Shown: positions 20,596-29,193 of the stretch, piece by piece | How positions within the stretch are numbered: position 1 is the first letter of the stretch | Layout: each line of letters opens with the position of its first letter | Origin: Pseudoalteromonas sp. BSi20652 | GTDB taxonomy: Bacteria; Pseudomonadota; Gammaproteobacteria; Enterobacterales; Alteromonadaceae | DNA length: 52,386 nt | Direction of reading: 5' to 3' | NCBI RefSeq assembly: GCF_000239855.1 | Contig: NZ_BADT01000005.1 | Coordinates: 1 to 52,386 of the forward strand | The notes under the pieces: generated by a model | The model's database searches: none | What the model was told of the DNA's origin: nothing | What the model saw: the letters and a program-made list of their open reading frames with translations, nothing else | Program-made: the position numbers and the translations under genes

Positions 20596-21408
20596 ATGAA
20601 CAAACCCTTCGATAAACTTAAACTACATGGCTTTAATAATTTAACCAAAAGTTTAAGCTTTAGTATTTACGATATTTGCTACGCAAAGACTGAGCAACAA
20701 CGTAAAGAATATATTGAATATATCGATGAGCAGTACAGTGCAGATAGACTAACCGACATTTTAGGTGAAGTTGTTGATATTATTGGTGCTAACATTTTAA
20801 ATGTAGCGCGCCAAGATTATGAACCGCAAGGCGCAAGTGTGACTATTTTGGTTTCAGAAGAACCAGTAGAAGAGCAGCAAAATTACGATGCTGACGAAGC
20901 ACCAGGCCCATTACCTGATTCAGTGGTTGCGCACCTAGATAAAAGCCACATTTGTGTACACACATACCCAGAAGCTCACCCTGATGATGGTATTTGTACA
21001 TTCCGTGCAGATATTGAAGTGTCTACTTGTGGCATTATTTCGCCACTTAAAGCGTTAAACTTCTTAATTCATAGCCTTGAGTCAGACGTGGTAACAATTG
21101 ACTACCGCGTACGTGGTTTTACCCGCGACATAAACGGTGTTAAGCATTACATTGATCATGCTATTAGCTCGATTCAAAACTTCATGACAGAAGATACTAA
21201 AGAAGCGTACCAAATGATGGACGTGAACGTGTATCAAGAAAACCTGTTCCATACCAAAATGATGTTAAAAGAAACCGATCTAAACACATATTTATTCGGC
21301 CTTTCTACGGCAGATTTATCTGAGGGCGAAGAAGACGAAATTCGCTCAAAGCTGACCCGTGAAATGCAAGAAATATTCTATGGCCGTAACCTGCCAGATA
21401 CAGAATAA
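20596..21408 (+). CDS. speD: S-adenosylmethionine decarboxylase proenzyme
   Basis: SpeD makes decarboxylated S-adenosylmethionine, the aminopropyl donor for spermidine. The 270-residue proenzyme (E. coli 264) has the self-cleavage site between Lys116 and Ser117 in [19 protein letters not shown]; Ser117 becomes the pyruvoyl group. [20 protein letters not shown] and [13 protein letters not shown] are further signatures. A ribosome site (TAGG) precedes ATG 20596. No spermidine synthase gene is adjacent. A strong terminator follows. Confidence 0.96.
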   Translation: MNKPFDKLKLHGFNNLTKSLSFSIYDICYAKTEQQRKEYIEYIDEQYSADRLTDILGEVVDIIGANILNVARQDYEPQGASVTILVSEEPVEEQQNYDADEAPGPLPDSVVAHLDKSHICVHTYPEAHPDDGICTFRADIEVSTCGIISPLKALNFLIHSLESDVVTIDYRVRGFTRDINGVKHYIDHAISSIQNFMTEDTKEAYQMMDVNVYQENLFHTKMMLKETDLNTYLFGLSTADLSEGEEDEIRSKLTREMQEIFYGRNLPDTE

Positions 21409-21426
21409 TAGCAACGAATTAAATTT

Positions 21427-21455
21427 AAAATGGCGCTCAGTGAGCGCCATTTTTG
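21427..21455. terminator. Terminator between speD and the M24 peptidase gene
   Basis: AAAATGGCGCTC (21427-21438) pairs with GAGCGCCATTTT (21442-21453) around a 3-nt loop, followed by T. A/T runs on both sides make it usable by both convergent genes. Confidence 0.9.
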
Positions 21456-21481
21456 TTTGTGTTATTTAACTTACCTTAATT

Positions 21482-22825
21482 TTACTTAACAAGTAATAAC
21501 TCGGTTTGTCGGCCATTTAAATACTGCACGCCGGCTTTATCAAAAATAGCATCTTCCTCTAGCATTATTCTTATTTCTTTATCCCACTGTTTAATAAACA
21601 CAGCATTGTTAAGCTCAATTGAGTAAGCCGTATTTAAATGCAGCGGATAGTCACCATCTCCCGGTACACCTTGCTGAGAATCCCACATACCTAATGTAGT
21701 ACCAGCAGCGTGGCCATGATAGCCAAGAGGATGCGTATAAATAGTGGGCTTTAAACCTTGGGCAATAGCTTTTTCGCGGGCGGTTTTTAATACCTGATTA
21801 CCGGTTCTGCCTTCGCTAAATTCAGCGGTAAAAATGTCTTGCAGCTTATTACCCTTTTCAAGCGCATCAACTAGGTAAGCAGGGGCGTTTGTTTCGCCAG
21901 GTTTTAAAACATAAGCATGTTGTTGGGTATCGGTATTTAAGCGTAAGTACGTAATGCCAAAATCGACATGCAGTAAATCACCCGCTTGAATAACATTATC
22001 GGCGTAGCCATTGGTAAAGCTGTCTTCGTGGTCGAACGATTGGTTGTCGGCGCGTTGTATTGCAATACTTGGGTGAAACCATGTTTGCAGTTTTAGCTCT
22101 TTTACGCGCTCTCTAAACCACCACACTAAATCGTCGCTGGTTGTTTTACCAACCGTAATTGTTTTATCCGAAAACCCCTCTGCAATAATATGATGGGCAA
22201 TAGCCACAATATGCTTATACATTTTAACTTCTTGGGGAATGCGTTGCTCTAACCACGCAACAGCAAGCGGCTCTGCCGATATTATTTTATTTTTATAAGC
22301 GCTGGGTAAGTTGGCCATTAAGGTATTGTAATCGCCCAGTACTAAGCCGTCAGCATGAGCCCAATCGGTAGACGTATTGAGTGCAATGTTACTTGGCTTG
22401 TAGCGTTCAATAATGTCATTTAATGCTTGCCATTGGTTTGGCTGTGCCTTTTTGTCCCACCCTTTTGTAAATACATTGCCTATTTTATACGGTGCAATAG
22501 CGTAGGCATCAACATTGCCTTGCTCATTTAAGGCAAAGAGTAAAATGGTGGTACGCCTTGCTGATAGCCAAGTTGCTGGCAGCATTGTTTTTAATATGGG
22601 GTCTTCGTTGTATTCGCGGCTAATAAGCAACCACATATCAATGTTGTGTTGCTTCATTAGGCTGGGCATTAATGTGTTTACCCTAAGCTCGGTTATGTTA
22701 TCTATAAACGCAGCGCGTTCTTTCATCGATAAAATAGCAGGCACGCCATCGGCTTTAACAAAGGGGCTTAAAACAAGCGTAGTAAGTAAACTTACGCAAA
22801 GTAGGAGTTGTTTAGTAAAGTGCAT
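21482..22825 (-). CDS. Exported M24-family metallopeptidase (Xaa-Pro aminopeptidase-like)
   Basis: A 447-residue protein with an N-terminal signal peptide (MHFTKQLLLCVSLLTTLVLS) and a pita-bread M24 domain in the second half. The metal-binding residues can be traced: Asp in LLHVDFGI, Asp in LNTDTQQHAY, His in THPLGYHGHAAG, Glu in YSIELNN and Glu in MLEEDAIF. Such peptidases remove N-terminal residues before proline, here probably in the periplasm. The N-terminal creatinase-like domain covers about 35-200. It is transcribed toward speD and shares its terminator. Confidence 0.88.
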   Translation of the reverse strand: MHFTKQLLLCVSLLTTLVLSPFVKADGVPAILSMKERAAFIDNITELRVNTLMPSLMKQHNIDMWLLISREYNEDPILKTMLPATWLSARRTTILLFALNEQGNVDAYAIAPYKIGNVFTKGWDKKAQPNQWQALNDIIERYKPSNIALNTSTDWAHADGLVLGDYNTLMANLPSAYKNKIISAEPLAVAWLEQRIPQEVKMYKHIVAIAHHIIAEGFSDKTITVGKTTSDDLVWWFRERVKELKLQTWFHPSIAIQRADNQSFDHEDSFTNGYADNVIQAGDLLHVDFGITYLRLNTDTQQHAYVLKPGETNAPAYLVDALEKGNKLQDIFTAEFSEGRTGNQVLKTAREKAIAQGLKPTIYTHPLGYHGHAAGTTLGMWDSQQGVPGDGDYPLHLNTAYSIELNNAVFIKQWDKEIRIMLEEDAIFDKAGVQYLNGRQTELLLVK

Positions 22826-22958
22826 AATTGTTTTATTTTTAGGCTAGTTAATTTATAACATGCCTGAAGAGCGACTATAAAAAAACAATTTGAGACAAAC
22901 AGCACACAAAAAAGCCCAACTAACAAATTAGCCGTTTTTTTGTATATAGTGCTGTTAC

Positions 22959-23146
22959 TTAATGATGCTGTAAATAAGCGCAAATACCGCCAATGCCAAT
23001 ATTAATAGGTAAAAATAAAATACCCGCACCAAAGGCCTTACAAACAGGCTTAAAGTCTACTGTGTATCGTGCAGGTTCCATTTAGAAGTGGTGTGTGCAC
23101 CTGTTGTTGATGTATTTGAAAGCGTTGCATCTAAAGGTGTTGTCAT
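22959..23146 (-). pseudogene. Frameshifted small gene, unknown family
   Basis: From ATG 23146 the frame encodes MTTPLDATLSNTSTTGAH and TTSKWNLHDTQ, then hits TAG. In another frame, starting at the same place, VDFKPVCKAFGAGILFLPIN and IGIGGICAYLQHH follow to a TAA at 22959. The second part has a hydrophobic, membrane-like segment. Total span is 188 bp, two over a multiple of three, consistent with a small indel. I see no good ribosome site and do not recognise the family. Confidence 0.45.
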
Positions 23147-23427
23147 GTGTGTGGCTGTTGATTACTTATAACAATAACCGCGCCGAAGGGGGGCGTTTTT
23201 AGTCCACTATTTCATGTTTTTAGCGCCTTGGAGCGGTAATTAGCTACACTAAAATAGCGGTGTAAAAGTAAACAAAGCCACTGAAATATAATTGGCAATC
23301 ACTCACATGGTTTGCTATTGATAAATGTTCATAAAATGAGAGTATTGTTATATAAAAAACAGGGGAGTGTTCTTTGATAAAGTTGTTAGGTGCTTAGATA
23401 TATTTTTAAAAAATATTTGCTGCTTCG

Positions 23428-23770
23428 ATGTTGTGGTACCCGCTTTTTTTAATTCCGGCTGCTTTTGGTTTCACGCCATACCACTTTGTTAAAAGAGGTT
23501 CTTCAAAGCTAACAAAAATAAACTGGTCGACGATTATCATTCCTAGGATTATTTGGTTAACATTTATGGCGTTTTTTTACCGCTAAAAAGTCACTTGCAA
23601 ACTTAATTGAACCAGTGATTTTAGGTGGCATCGTAAGTGTGCTTTTCATCGTTTAGGTATTGATAAACAAGTATTTTAATGTAGATGAGGTCATCGGCTT
23701 AACAACGGCGCTTGTTGTAAGTTGTGTATCAGTATTTTTGTTTTTTCTTGTTTCAGGACTGTCTGAGTGA
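23428..23770 (+). pseudogene. Decayed small membrane protein gene
   Basis: Membrane-protein-like sequence runs through two lesions. ATG 23428 opens MLWYPLFLIPAAFGFTPYHF and continues to WLTFMAFFYR, where TAA ends the frame at about 23586. In the next frame AKKSLANLIEPVILGGIVSV LFIV continues to an in-frame TAG, after which VLINKYFNVDEV and LTTALVVSCVSVFLFFLVSG run to TGA 23770. So one frameshift and one nonsense codon interrupt a protein of about 115 residues with three or four hydrophobic segments. The original family is unknown. Confidence 0.6.
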
Positions 23771-23860
23771 AAAATCACCTAAAAAGTGCATTATAATGGG
23801 AGTTTTATTCCTTTAGAAAAAGTCCCTAAAATCTCCATATGCAATTAGCTAGGTGCCAAC

Positions 23861-24118
23861 ATGAAGAAAAATAAAAATAGCGGATATCCATATCTCAGCG
23901 AAGATCGACTCTCTTATATTTATAAATGTGTTAAGTGCAAAGCTCATATTAAAAAAGGGATTGTAGCTTGTTACAGGTGTGGGTATGAGTTCACGCGTAT
24001 CGATGTTGATAAAATGATTAGAGAATATAAAGAAAACTATTCAAAAAACTGGCATGTTAAAATTTATTTTGTGCTATTTGTCGGGGCTATAATCATTCTA
24101 CTGCTGGGTATAAATTAA
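23861..24118 (+). CDS. Zinc-ribbon protein with C-terminal membrane anchor
   Basis: An 85-residue protein with a four-cysteine zinc ribbon (Cys23, Cys26, Cys37, Cys40; pattern CVKC...CYRC) and a hydrophobic C-terminal helix (about 67-84, YFVLFVGAIIILLLGI). That arrangement suggests a tail-anchored membrane protein with the zinc ribbon in the cytosol. AGGTG precedes ATG 23861 by six bases. I do not recognise a specific family. It sits between a decayed membrane gene and a cysQ-tail remnant. Confidence 0.7.
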   Translation: MKKNKNSGYPYLSEDRLSYIYKCVKCKAHIKKGIVACYRCGYEFTRIDVDKMIREYKENYSKNWHVKIYFVLFVGAIIILLLGIN

Positions 24119-24130
24119 ATGGCACCTAAA

Positions 24131-24297
24131 AAATAACCTAAGCATGGCTGCGGCATTTACCTATATGCGTATTGAGCAACTTTAATATTAAAAGCTATCA
24201 CTTGTTTTTGCTGACAACTAATAGCTAACCTCTCAACACTGCACTTACTCTTCAATCGAATTCACCACAAAATACGGATTAAAATATTTATCTTTAG
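24131..24297. repeat. Divergent direct repeat of the cysQ 3' region, copy A
   Basis: This segment matches 26695-26860 in the same orientation, with small indels and about three-quarters identity by eye; an exact shared core is AAAGCTATCACTTGT. Copy B contains the real cysQ 3' end and its downstream bases; copy A has only the tail. The repeats bound a 2.5-kb block carrying the duplicated 120-residue family, a hydrolase and a small membrane protein. Confidence 0.75.
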
Positions 24298-24301
24298 AAA
24301 A
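24245..24301 (-). pseudogene. Remnant of a cysQ 3' end
   Basis: Read on the minus strand this encodes LFSKDKYFNPYFVVNSIEE and a TAA stop, aligning with the true CysQ C-terminus IYNTKDEYLNPYFIVSALEE. The similarity is better in protein than in DNA, so the fragment came from a diverged functional cysQ and is not a recent copy. Nothing of the gene remains upstream of it. Confidence 0.75.
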
Positions 24302-24426
24302 GAGTAGGATCAGGTCTTTCTTTTTGACTTTTATTTAAGAAATAAAAAATCAAGAAAGCAAAAAAACAATGTCTTACCTATGATGTTACAACGGCATTTG
24401 TATGACTATGTGCAACAAGGGAATAT

Positions 24427-24789
24427 ATGGCAGATCAAGAAATAAGACGATTTATTAATGATATACAATCAAAGTTTCCAGATGTAATACCGTTAATGGA
24501 TAAACACGAAGATTGGGCACTCACTTTTCGCATGGAAGAGTTCGCAAATTTAACAACGTCTGCATTCAACAAAAATAAAGAGGCTGACGCTCTAAAGTAC
24601 TTGTCATACATGAGTCTAAAACTAGACTCTGCAACTCCTGCCGAACTTCATTACATAGATACCTATTACGTTGAGCACTTGTTTTGGGAAGCGACTCCCA
24701 TCGGAATTGAAATGGGTTGGCCACTTGTTCCTGACAAACTTAAAAAGCTGTACTTAAATTTTCATGGCCAAGCGCCTCAAATACGTTGA
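24427..24789 (+). CDS. Hypothetical protein, first copy of a duplicated 120-residue family
   Basis: A soluble 120-residue protein with no signal peptide. It begins MADQEIRRFINDIQSKFPDV and has a helical middle (MDKHEDWALTFRMEEFANLT) and a tail GWPLVPDKLKKLYLNFHG. It is about two-thirds identical to the protein at 25876-26238, and their upstream 130 bases are also related, so a whole gene unit was duplicated. The helical, acidic character recalls small immunity-type proteins such as DUF7674, but that is a guess. I do not know its function. Confidence 0.75.
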   Translation: MADQEIRRFINDIQSKFPDVIPLMDKHEDWALTFRMEEFANLTTSAFNKNKEADALKYLSYMSLKLDSATPAELHYIDTYYVEHLFWEATPIGIEMGWPLVPDKLKKLYLNFHGQAPQIR

Positions 24790-24925
24790 GAGTAAGAGTA
24801 GGGCGTTCTTATTTGTTTTTATTTAAAAATCAAAATTTGCCTCCAAAAGTTGTTAAGTAGGAGTGATTGTTCTGAACTTCATAAGCGATTTTTATTAAAC
24901 TCCGTTATACTTCTAAAAATTAAAT

Positions 24926-25756
24926 ATGCCAAATGAAGTAAATAGGCCGCTAACAGCAATGAGCACAGACATTCTTTTTCATACTATTTTTGCGCACGAA
25001 ACCAGTCGAACATGGGTTGTATTTGTCCATGGCGCAGGGGGGAGTTCGGCAATTTGGTTTCGTCAGCTTAAAGCCTATAAAAAAGAATATAATGTATTGC
25101 TACTAGATCTTCGTGGTCACGGTAAATCAAATAACTTAGTACAAAATTTTGTTGATAATAATTATTCGTTTAATAATGTCTCTAAAGACATTATTGACGT
25201 GTTAGATCATAACAAAATCACCAGTGCGCACTTTGTTGGTATTTCATTGGGCACAATACTTATTCGCAATATTGCTGAAATTGCGCCGCAATATGTTTCT
25301 AGCATGGTGCTAGGTGGAGCGGTTACTCGTTTTAATACGCGCAGTAATACATTGGTTTACTTAGGCAATACCTTTAAACACTTCTTGCCTTATATGTGGC
25401 TGTATCGCTTATTTGCTTTTATTATGATGCCTAAAAAGCGCCATAAAGAGTCTCGACTTTTATTTGTTCGCGAAGCAAAGCGCTTGTGCCAAAAAGAGTT
25501 TATAAAATGGTTTAAATTAGCCATGGACGTAAACCCTTTAATGCAGTATTTCAAAGAAAAAGACATCGATATTCCCATTCTGTACATTATGGGCAAAGAA
25601 GATCATATGTTCCTTGGCCCTGTTAAAGAAATGGTTAAGCGCCATAAAAATAGCGTACTGCAAACTATTCACCATTGTGGCCATGTTTGTAATGTGGAAC
25701 GCCCTGACTTATTCAATCAGCACTCGCTTGCGTTTATCGCCCAGCAAAATCGCTAA
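24926..25756 (+). CDS. Alpha/beta-fold hydrolase
   Basis: A 276-residue cytosolic hydrolase of the alpha/beta superfamily. The oxyanion motif FVHGAGGSSAIWFRQL is near residue 36, LLLDLRGHGKS near 57, the nucleophile Ser in FVGISLGT, the acid in IMGKEDHMF and the catalytic His in HHCGHVCNVE. Substrate cannot be told. The start ATG 24926 lacks a clear ribosome site; ATG 24959 (MSTDILFHT) is a plausible alternative. It lies between the two copies of the 120-residue family. Confidence 0.85.
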   Translation: MPNEVNRPLTAMSTDILFHTIFAHETSRTWVVFVHGAGGSSAIWFRQLKAYKKEYNVLLLDLRGHGKSNNLVQNFVDNNYSFNNVSKDIIDVLDHNKITSAHFVGISLGTILIRNIAEIAPQYVSSMVLGGAVTRFNTRSNTLVYLGNTFKHFLPYMWLYRLFAFIMMPKKRHKESRLLFVREAKRLCQKEFIKWFKLAMDVNPLMQYFKEKDIDIPILYIMGKEDHMFLGPVKEMVKRHKNSVLQTIHHCGHVCNVERPDLFNQHSLAFIAQQNR

Positions 25757-25875
25757 GGGTAAGAAAAAGAATAGAGTCAGATCTTTTCTCATTTCCATTT
25801 AAAAAATCACAAAATAAAGCCAGGTTTTATTTTGTTAAAATGGCATTTGTATGACTCAGTGCTGTAAGGAAAACT

Positions 25876-26238
25876 ATGGCAAGGCAAGAAATAATATTAT
25901 TTATTGATGAGATACGATCAAATTTTCCGGATGTTATCCCGCTAATGGATAAGCACGAAAGTTGGGAGCTTACTTTTCGCATGGAAGAGTTTGCAAACCT
26001 AACAACTTTTGCATTTAACGAAAATAAAGTCACCAACGCTATAAAGCATTTGCCATACATGAATCTAAAATTAGACTCTGCAAGTCCTACTGAACTTAAG
26101 TACATAGACGCCTATTACGTTGAACAATTATTTTGGAAAGCTACTCACATCGGAATTGAAATAGGTTGGCCACTCGTCCCTGATAAACTTAAAAAACTTT
26201 ACTTAGATTTTCACGGCCGAAAGCCTAAAATACAGTGA
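25876..26238 (+). CDS. Hypothetical protein, second copy of the duplicated 120-residue family
   Basis: A 120-residue paralogue of the protein at 24427-24789, colinear without gaps: MARQEIILFIDEIRSNFPDV, then MDKHESWELTFRMEEFANLT and GWPLVPDKLKKLYLDFHG. Both copies are intact, and differences are scattered with many conservative changes, suggesting both are or were under selection. A ribosome site (AAGGAAA) precedes ATG 25876. Function unknown. Confidence 0.75.
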   Translation: MARQEIILFIDEIRSNFPDVIPLMDKHESWELTFRMEEFANLTTFAFNENKVTNAIKHLPYMNLKLDSASPTELKYIDAYYVEQLFWKATHIGIEIGWPLVPDKLKKLYLDFHGRKPKIQ

Positions 26239-26396
26239 AAAATAGGGGAAAGCCTCTATTCTAGTAATATTGACTTGAAGGTGCACAGAGCTAATATAGA
26301 TGCTGAGGCAGCTGTTTCAGAGTCGTTAAATTGATGAGTTGATGTATAGCAAATTAATTGTTTTTCTTTCAAGATAAAACAAAAGGAATTTAATAA

Positions 26397-26693
26397 ATGG
26401 CACTTTTATCGATTTCAGTAGGCGTTGCGTTTTTTGCAGTTGCTATTATTTGGTTTGGGTTTAGCGCTATATTCGGCCAAATGGAAAACTCAGGTTTTGC
26501 ATATAGCTTTATATTGGGTATGTTCCCTGCGTTTATTGGCTTGGTTTTAATAGTGCCTAGTACGCTTTACCGAACTGTTTTTGTATTTGCCCAAAAGCCT
26601 GAGCAAACTTTAAAAGAGAAGGTTATTTTATCGCTTGGTTTGTTTATAACTTTGCTGTGCTTTAGTACGCTTATTAAGTTGATTTATACATAA
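26397..26693 (+). CDS. Small integral membrane protein
   Basis: A 98-residue protein with three predicted membrane helices: about 3-27 (ISVGVAFFAVAIIWFGFSAI), 35-56 (SFILGMFPAFIGLVLIVPST) and 76-95 (VILSLGLFITLLCFSTLIKL), and a charged loop (QKPEQTLKEK) between the last two. AAAGGAA at about 26381-26387 supports ATG 26397. I do not recognise a family. It ends immediately before direct-repeat copy B. Confidence 0.72.
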   Translation: MALLSISVGVAFFAVAIIWFGFSAIFGQMENSGFAYSFILGMFPAFIGLVLIVPSTLYRTVFVFAQKPEQTLKEKVILSLGLFITLLCFSTLIKLIYT

Positions 26694-26694
26694 C

Positions 26695-26860
26695 AAATAA
26701 CTTAAGCATTCCTAAGTATTTGCCTTTATTCTCACTGAGCAACTTTCATAGTTAAAGCTATCACTTGTCTTTTTAACAACCGATAGCTAACCACTTAAAA
26801 CTGCCCTTACTCTTCTAACGCACTTACAATAAAATACGGATTTAAATACTCATCTTTGGT
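26695..26860. repeat. Direct repeat of the cysQ 3' region, copy B
   Basis: The partner of 24131-24297. It covers the last 18 codons of the functional cysQ gene plus about 110 bp downstream. See copy A for the comparison. Confidence 0.75.
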
Positions 26861-27577
26861 GTTATAAATAAGCGGGCTGCCATCAAGTTTAGTCACTTTA
26901 GCACCGGCTATTTCGGCGATGGCGTGGCCTGCTCCGGTATCCCATTCGCAAGTTGGGCCCAAGCGCGGATAAATGTCGGCGCTGCCCTCAGCCACTAAGC
27001 ACAGTTTTAGTGAGCTGCCTTTAGACACCATTTCAACCTCGTCAAAGCGTTTTACAAATTCGGCTAAATCGGGTGATGGGGGCGAACGGCTGCCAACAAC
27101 ACGAATCAATCCTTTGTTAGGTTTAGTGGTAACTTTTAGCTCTATTCGCTCATCGCCTTTATCTCTAAATGCGCCAATGGCTTCGGCAGCTAAATACGAT
27201 ACACCAAGTGCGGGTGCATCAACTACGGCTAAAATAGGAATACCATTTTTAATTAGGGCGATGTTTACGGTAAATTCACCGTTCTTTTTAATAAATTCTT
27301 TAGTGCCGTCGATTGGGTCAACTAACCAGTAGCTTTTCCACGTTTGGCGGACATCCCAGCTTATGTCGGCGTTTTCTTCACTGAGAATTGGGATATCGGG
27401 TGTGAGCTGTTGAAGCCCTGCCACAATCAGTTTGTGAGCTGCTAAATCGGCGTCGGTTACTGGGCTTTCATCGGCTTTGTATTCAACGTTAAAATCTTTT
27501 TCGTAAATACCCATAATGGCTTGGCCTGCTTTGCGGGCAAGGATGAGGGTTTCTTCTAGCAATTCGGTTTGGTTCAT
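26807..27577 (-). CDS. cysQ: 3'(2'),5'-bisphosphate nucleotidase CysQ
   Basis: CysQ dephosphorylates 3'-phosphoadenosine 5'-phosphate, recycling the by-product of sulfate assimilation. The 256-residue protein (E. coli 246) is of the lithium-sensitive inositol-monophosphatase superfamily: SPVTDADLAAH, metal-binding ILSEEN, the signature DPIDGTKEFI with its Asp metal ligands, and WDTGAGHAIAEIAGAKV. It lies on the same strand as cysG upstream, and both serve sulfur assimilation. Its 3' end is repeated at 24131-24297. Confidence 0.94.
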   Translation of the reverse strand: MNQTELLEETLILARKAGQAIMGIYEKDFNVEYKADESPVTDADLAAHKLIVAGLQQLTPDIPILSEENADISWDVRQTWKSYWLVDPIDGTKEFIKKNGEFTVNIALIKNGIPILAVVDAPALGVSYLAAEAIGAFRDKGDERIELKVTTKPNKGLIRVVGSRSPPSPDLAEFVKRFDEVEMVSKGSSLKLCLVAEGSADIYPRLGPTCEWDTGAGHAIAEIAGAKVTKLDGSPLIYNTKDEYLNPYFIVSALEE

Positions 27578-27684
27578 GGGGTTAACCTATATTATGCTTT
27601 GATTTATATACGTTATCAGTTGAGTAAGCGATTGGTCTAGCTGGTTTTTCTTTTGATGAGTGGAATCACTATTTAGCTGTTTGA

Positions 27685-27732
27685 TTAATCTGAACTTTGC
27701 TTAATTGGTTTATTATTCAAAGCTCAGATTAA
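27685..27732. terminator. Stem-loop between cysG and cysQ
   Basis: TTAATCTGAACTTTG (27685-27699) pairs with 27718-27732 with one mismatch over 15 bp, loop 18 nt. It begins 34 nt after the cysG stop. Neither side has a strong U run, so it may stabilise the mRNA or weakly terminate. Confidence 0.45.
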
Positions 27733-27765
27733 AAGTGTTTTAGCGTATTTTTTATTAGGTACCGA

Positions 27766-29193
27766 TTAGGTATTTGATACATCTGTTAGCGGCTGTGCAA
27801 AGCTGCTTGTTTGTTCGTTTTGCCCAAACCACGCTAGTTGCGAGTGCAGGGCGGCTACTTCACCAATAATGAGTAACGCAGGTGATATAATACTGTTGCG
27901 CTCAATTAAATCGGCAAGCTCTCCTAGTTGACCTGTTACTACACGCTGATTTTTACGTGTACCGTTTTCAATAATGGCAACAGGTGTGTCGGCTTTGCGA
28001 CCATGTTTTAAAAGCTCGCTCTGTATGTGCGGCGATTTAATTACGCCCATGTAAATAGCAAGCGTTTGGTTTGCCTTAGCCAGTGATTGCCAATCAAGTT
28101 CTTGACCGTCTTTTTTACAGTGGCCGGTTACAAATTGAATAGCTTGTGCGTGGTCGCGATGCGTAAGCGGAATACCAGCATACGCGCTACAGCCAGCAGC
28201 AGCGGTAATACCTGGTACAATTTGATAATTTATATTATTAGCTGCTAATACTTGTACTTCTTCACCACCACGACCATAAATAAACGGATCACCGCCTTTA
28301 ATGCGGCATACTTTTTTACCCTGTTTAGCAAGGTCGACCAGCATTTGGTTGGTATCGTCTTGAACAACACTATGATCACCCAAACGTTTGCCTACACAAA
28401 TTAGGTCAGCATCGCGGCGTACAAGTTCCATTATTTCGTCAGACACTAAAAAGTCATAAACGACGACATCGGCTTGTTGCATAAGTTGCAGTGCTTTAAG
28501 TGTTAAAAGTTCTGGATCGCCAGGGCCCGCACCTACTACATATACTTCGCCTTCAGGTTCTGCTTTAGCATCTAACATTTGATCTAGTTGCTGCTGTGCG
28601 CCCTGTGTGTCGCCTGTTTGTACTTTACTTACAACCGATGAGTCAAAAACGCCTTCCCAAAATTGGCGGCGGTCTGAAAAATGTTTAAAGCGTTTTTTCA
28701 CTTTGTTTCTAAACGCGCCTACTAGCGTAGCCAGTGGGCCTATATGTTGTGGGATTAGGGTTTCGAGCTTTTCACGTAAGCGGCGTGCCAATACCGGTGC
28801 GGTGCCTGCACTGGATATAGCAATCGTAATAGGGTCGCGGTCAACAATGGAGGGGAATATAAACGTACATTTAGGTTGGTCATCAACCACGTTTACAAAC
28901 ACATTACGCGCGTTGGCAAGTTCAAACACATTGTTGTTTACTTCATCGCGATCGGTTGCCGCAATAACCAGCATTTTACCATCGAGGTGCGATTCATCAA
29001 AGTAAGCATCAATAAGTGTTACTTCATTATTGTGTGCGTGTTCTTTTAATTCGTCACAAAACCAAGGTGCGACTAATGTAACGCTCGCTCTCGCTTTTAA
29101 AAACGCGCGACATTTGCGTAATGCGACCTCTCCACCGCCAACAACCAATACTGGTTTGTTGTCGAGTTTGGTAAAGATAGGTAAATACTGCAC
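27766..29193 (-). CDS. cysG: Siroheme synthase, trifunctional CysG
   Basis: CysG converts uroporphyrinogen III to siroheme for sulfite/nitrite reductase in three steps: methylation, NAD-dependent dehydrogenation and iron chelation. The N-terminal dehydrogenase/chelatase half has LVVGGGEVALRKCRAFL and SSAGTAPVLARRLREKLE; the C-terminal methyltransferase half has VYVVGAGPGDPELLTLKAL, RIKGGDPFIYGRGGEE and PGITAAAGCSAYAGIPLTHR. The best start is GTG 29193 (475 residues, beginning like E. coli CysG, xxLPIF), with AGGGG about 10 bases upstream; the frame extends to 29232 without such support. Confidence 0.95.
   Translation of the reverse strand: MQYLPIFTKLDNKPVLVVGGGEVALRKCRAFLKARASVTLVAPWFCDELKEHAHNNEVTLIDAYFDESHLDGKMLVIAATDRDEVNNNVFELANARNVFVNVVDDQPKCTFIFPSIVDRDPITIAISSAGTAPVLARRLREKLETLIPQHIGPLATLVGAFRNKVKKRFKHFSDRRQFWEGVFDSSVVSKVQTGDTQGAQQQLDQMLDAKAEPEGEVYVVGAGPGDPELLTLKALQLMQQADVVVYDFLVSDEIMELVRRDADLICVGKRLGDHSVVQDDTNQMLVDLAKQGKKVCRIKGGDPFIYGRGGEEVQVLAANNINYQIVPGITAAAGCSAYAGIPLTHRDHAQAIQFVTGHCKKDGQELDWQSLAKANQTLAIYMGVIKSPHIQSELLKHGRKADTPVAIIENGTRKNQRVVTGQLGELADLIERNSIISPALLIIGEVAALHSQLAWFGQNEQTSSFAQPLTDVSNT

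Noticed and set aside
22792-22983. 63-codon minus-strand frame upstream of the M24 peptidase
   Set aside because: It overlaps the peptidase start and the small pseudogene, has no ribosome site and a composition typical of AT-rich spacer.
23176-23200. GC-rich CGCGCC/GGGGCG hairpin followed by T run
   Set aside because: The stem has a mismatch and no intact plus-strand gene ends there; not reported as a terminator.
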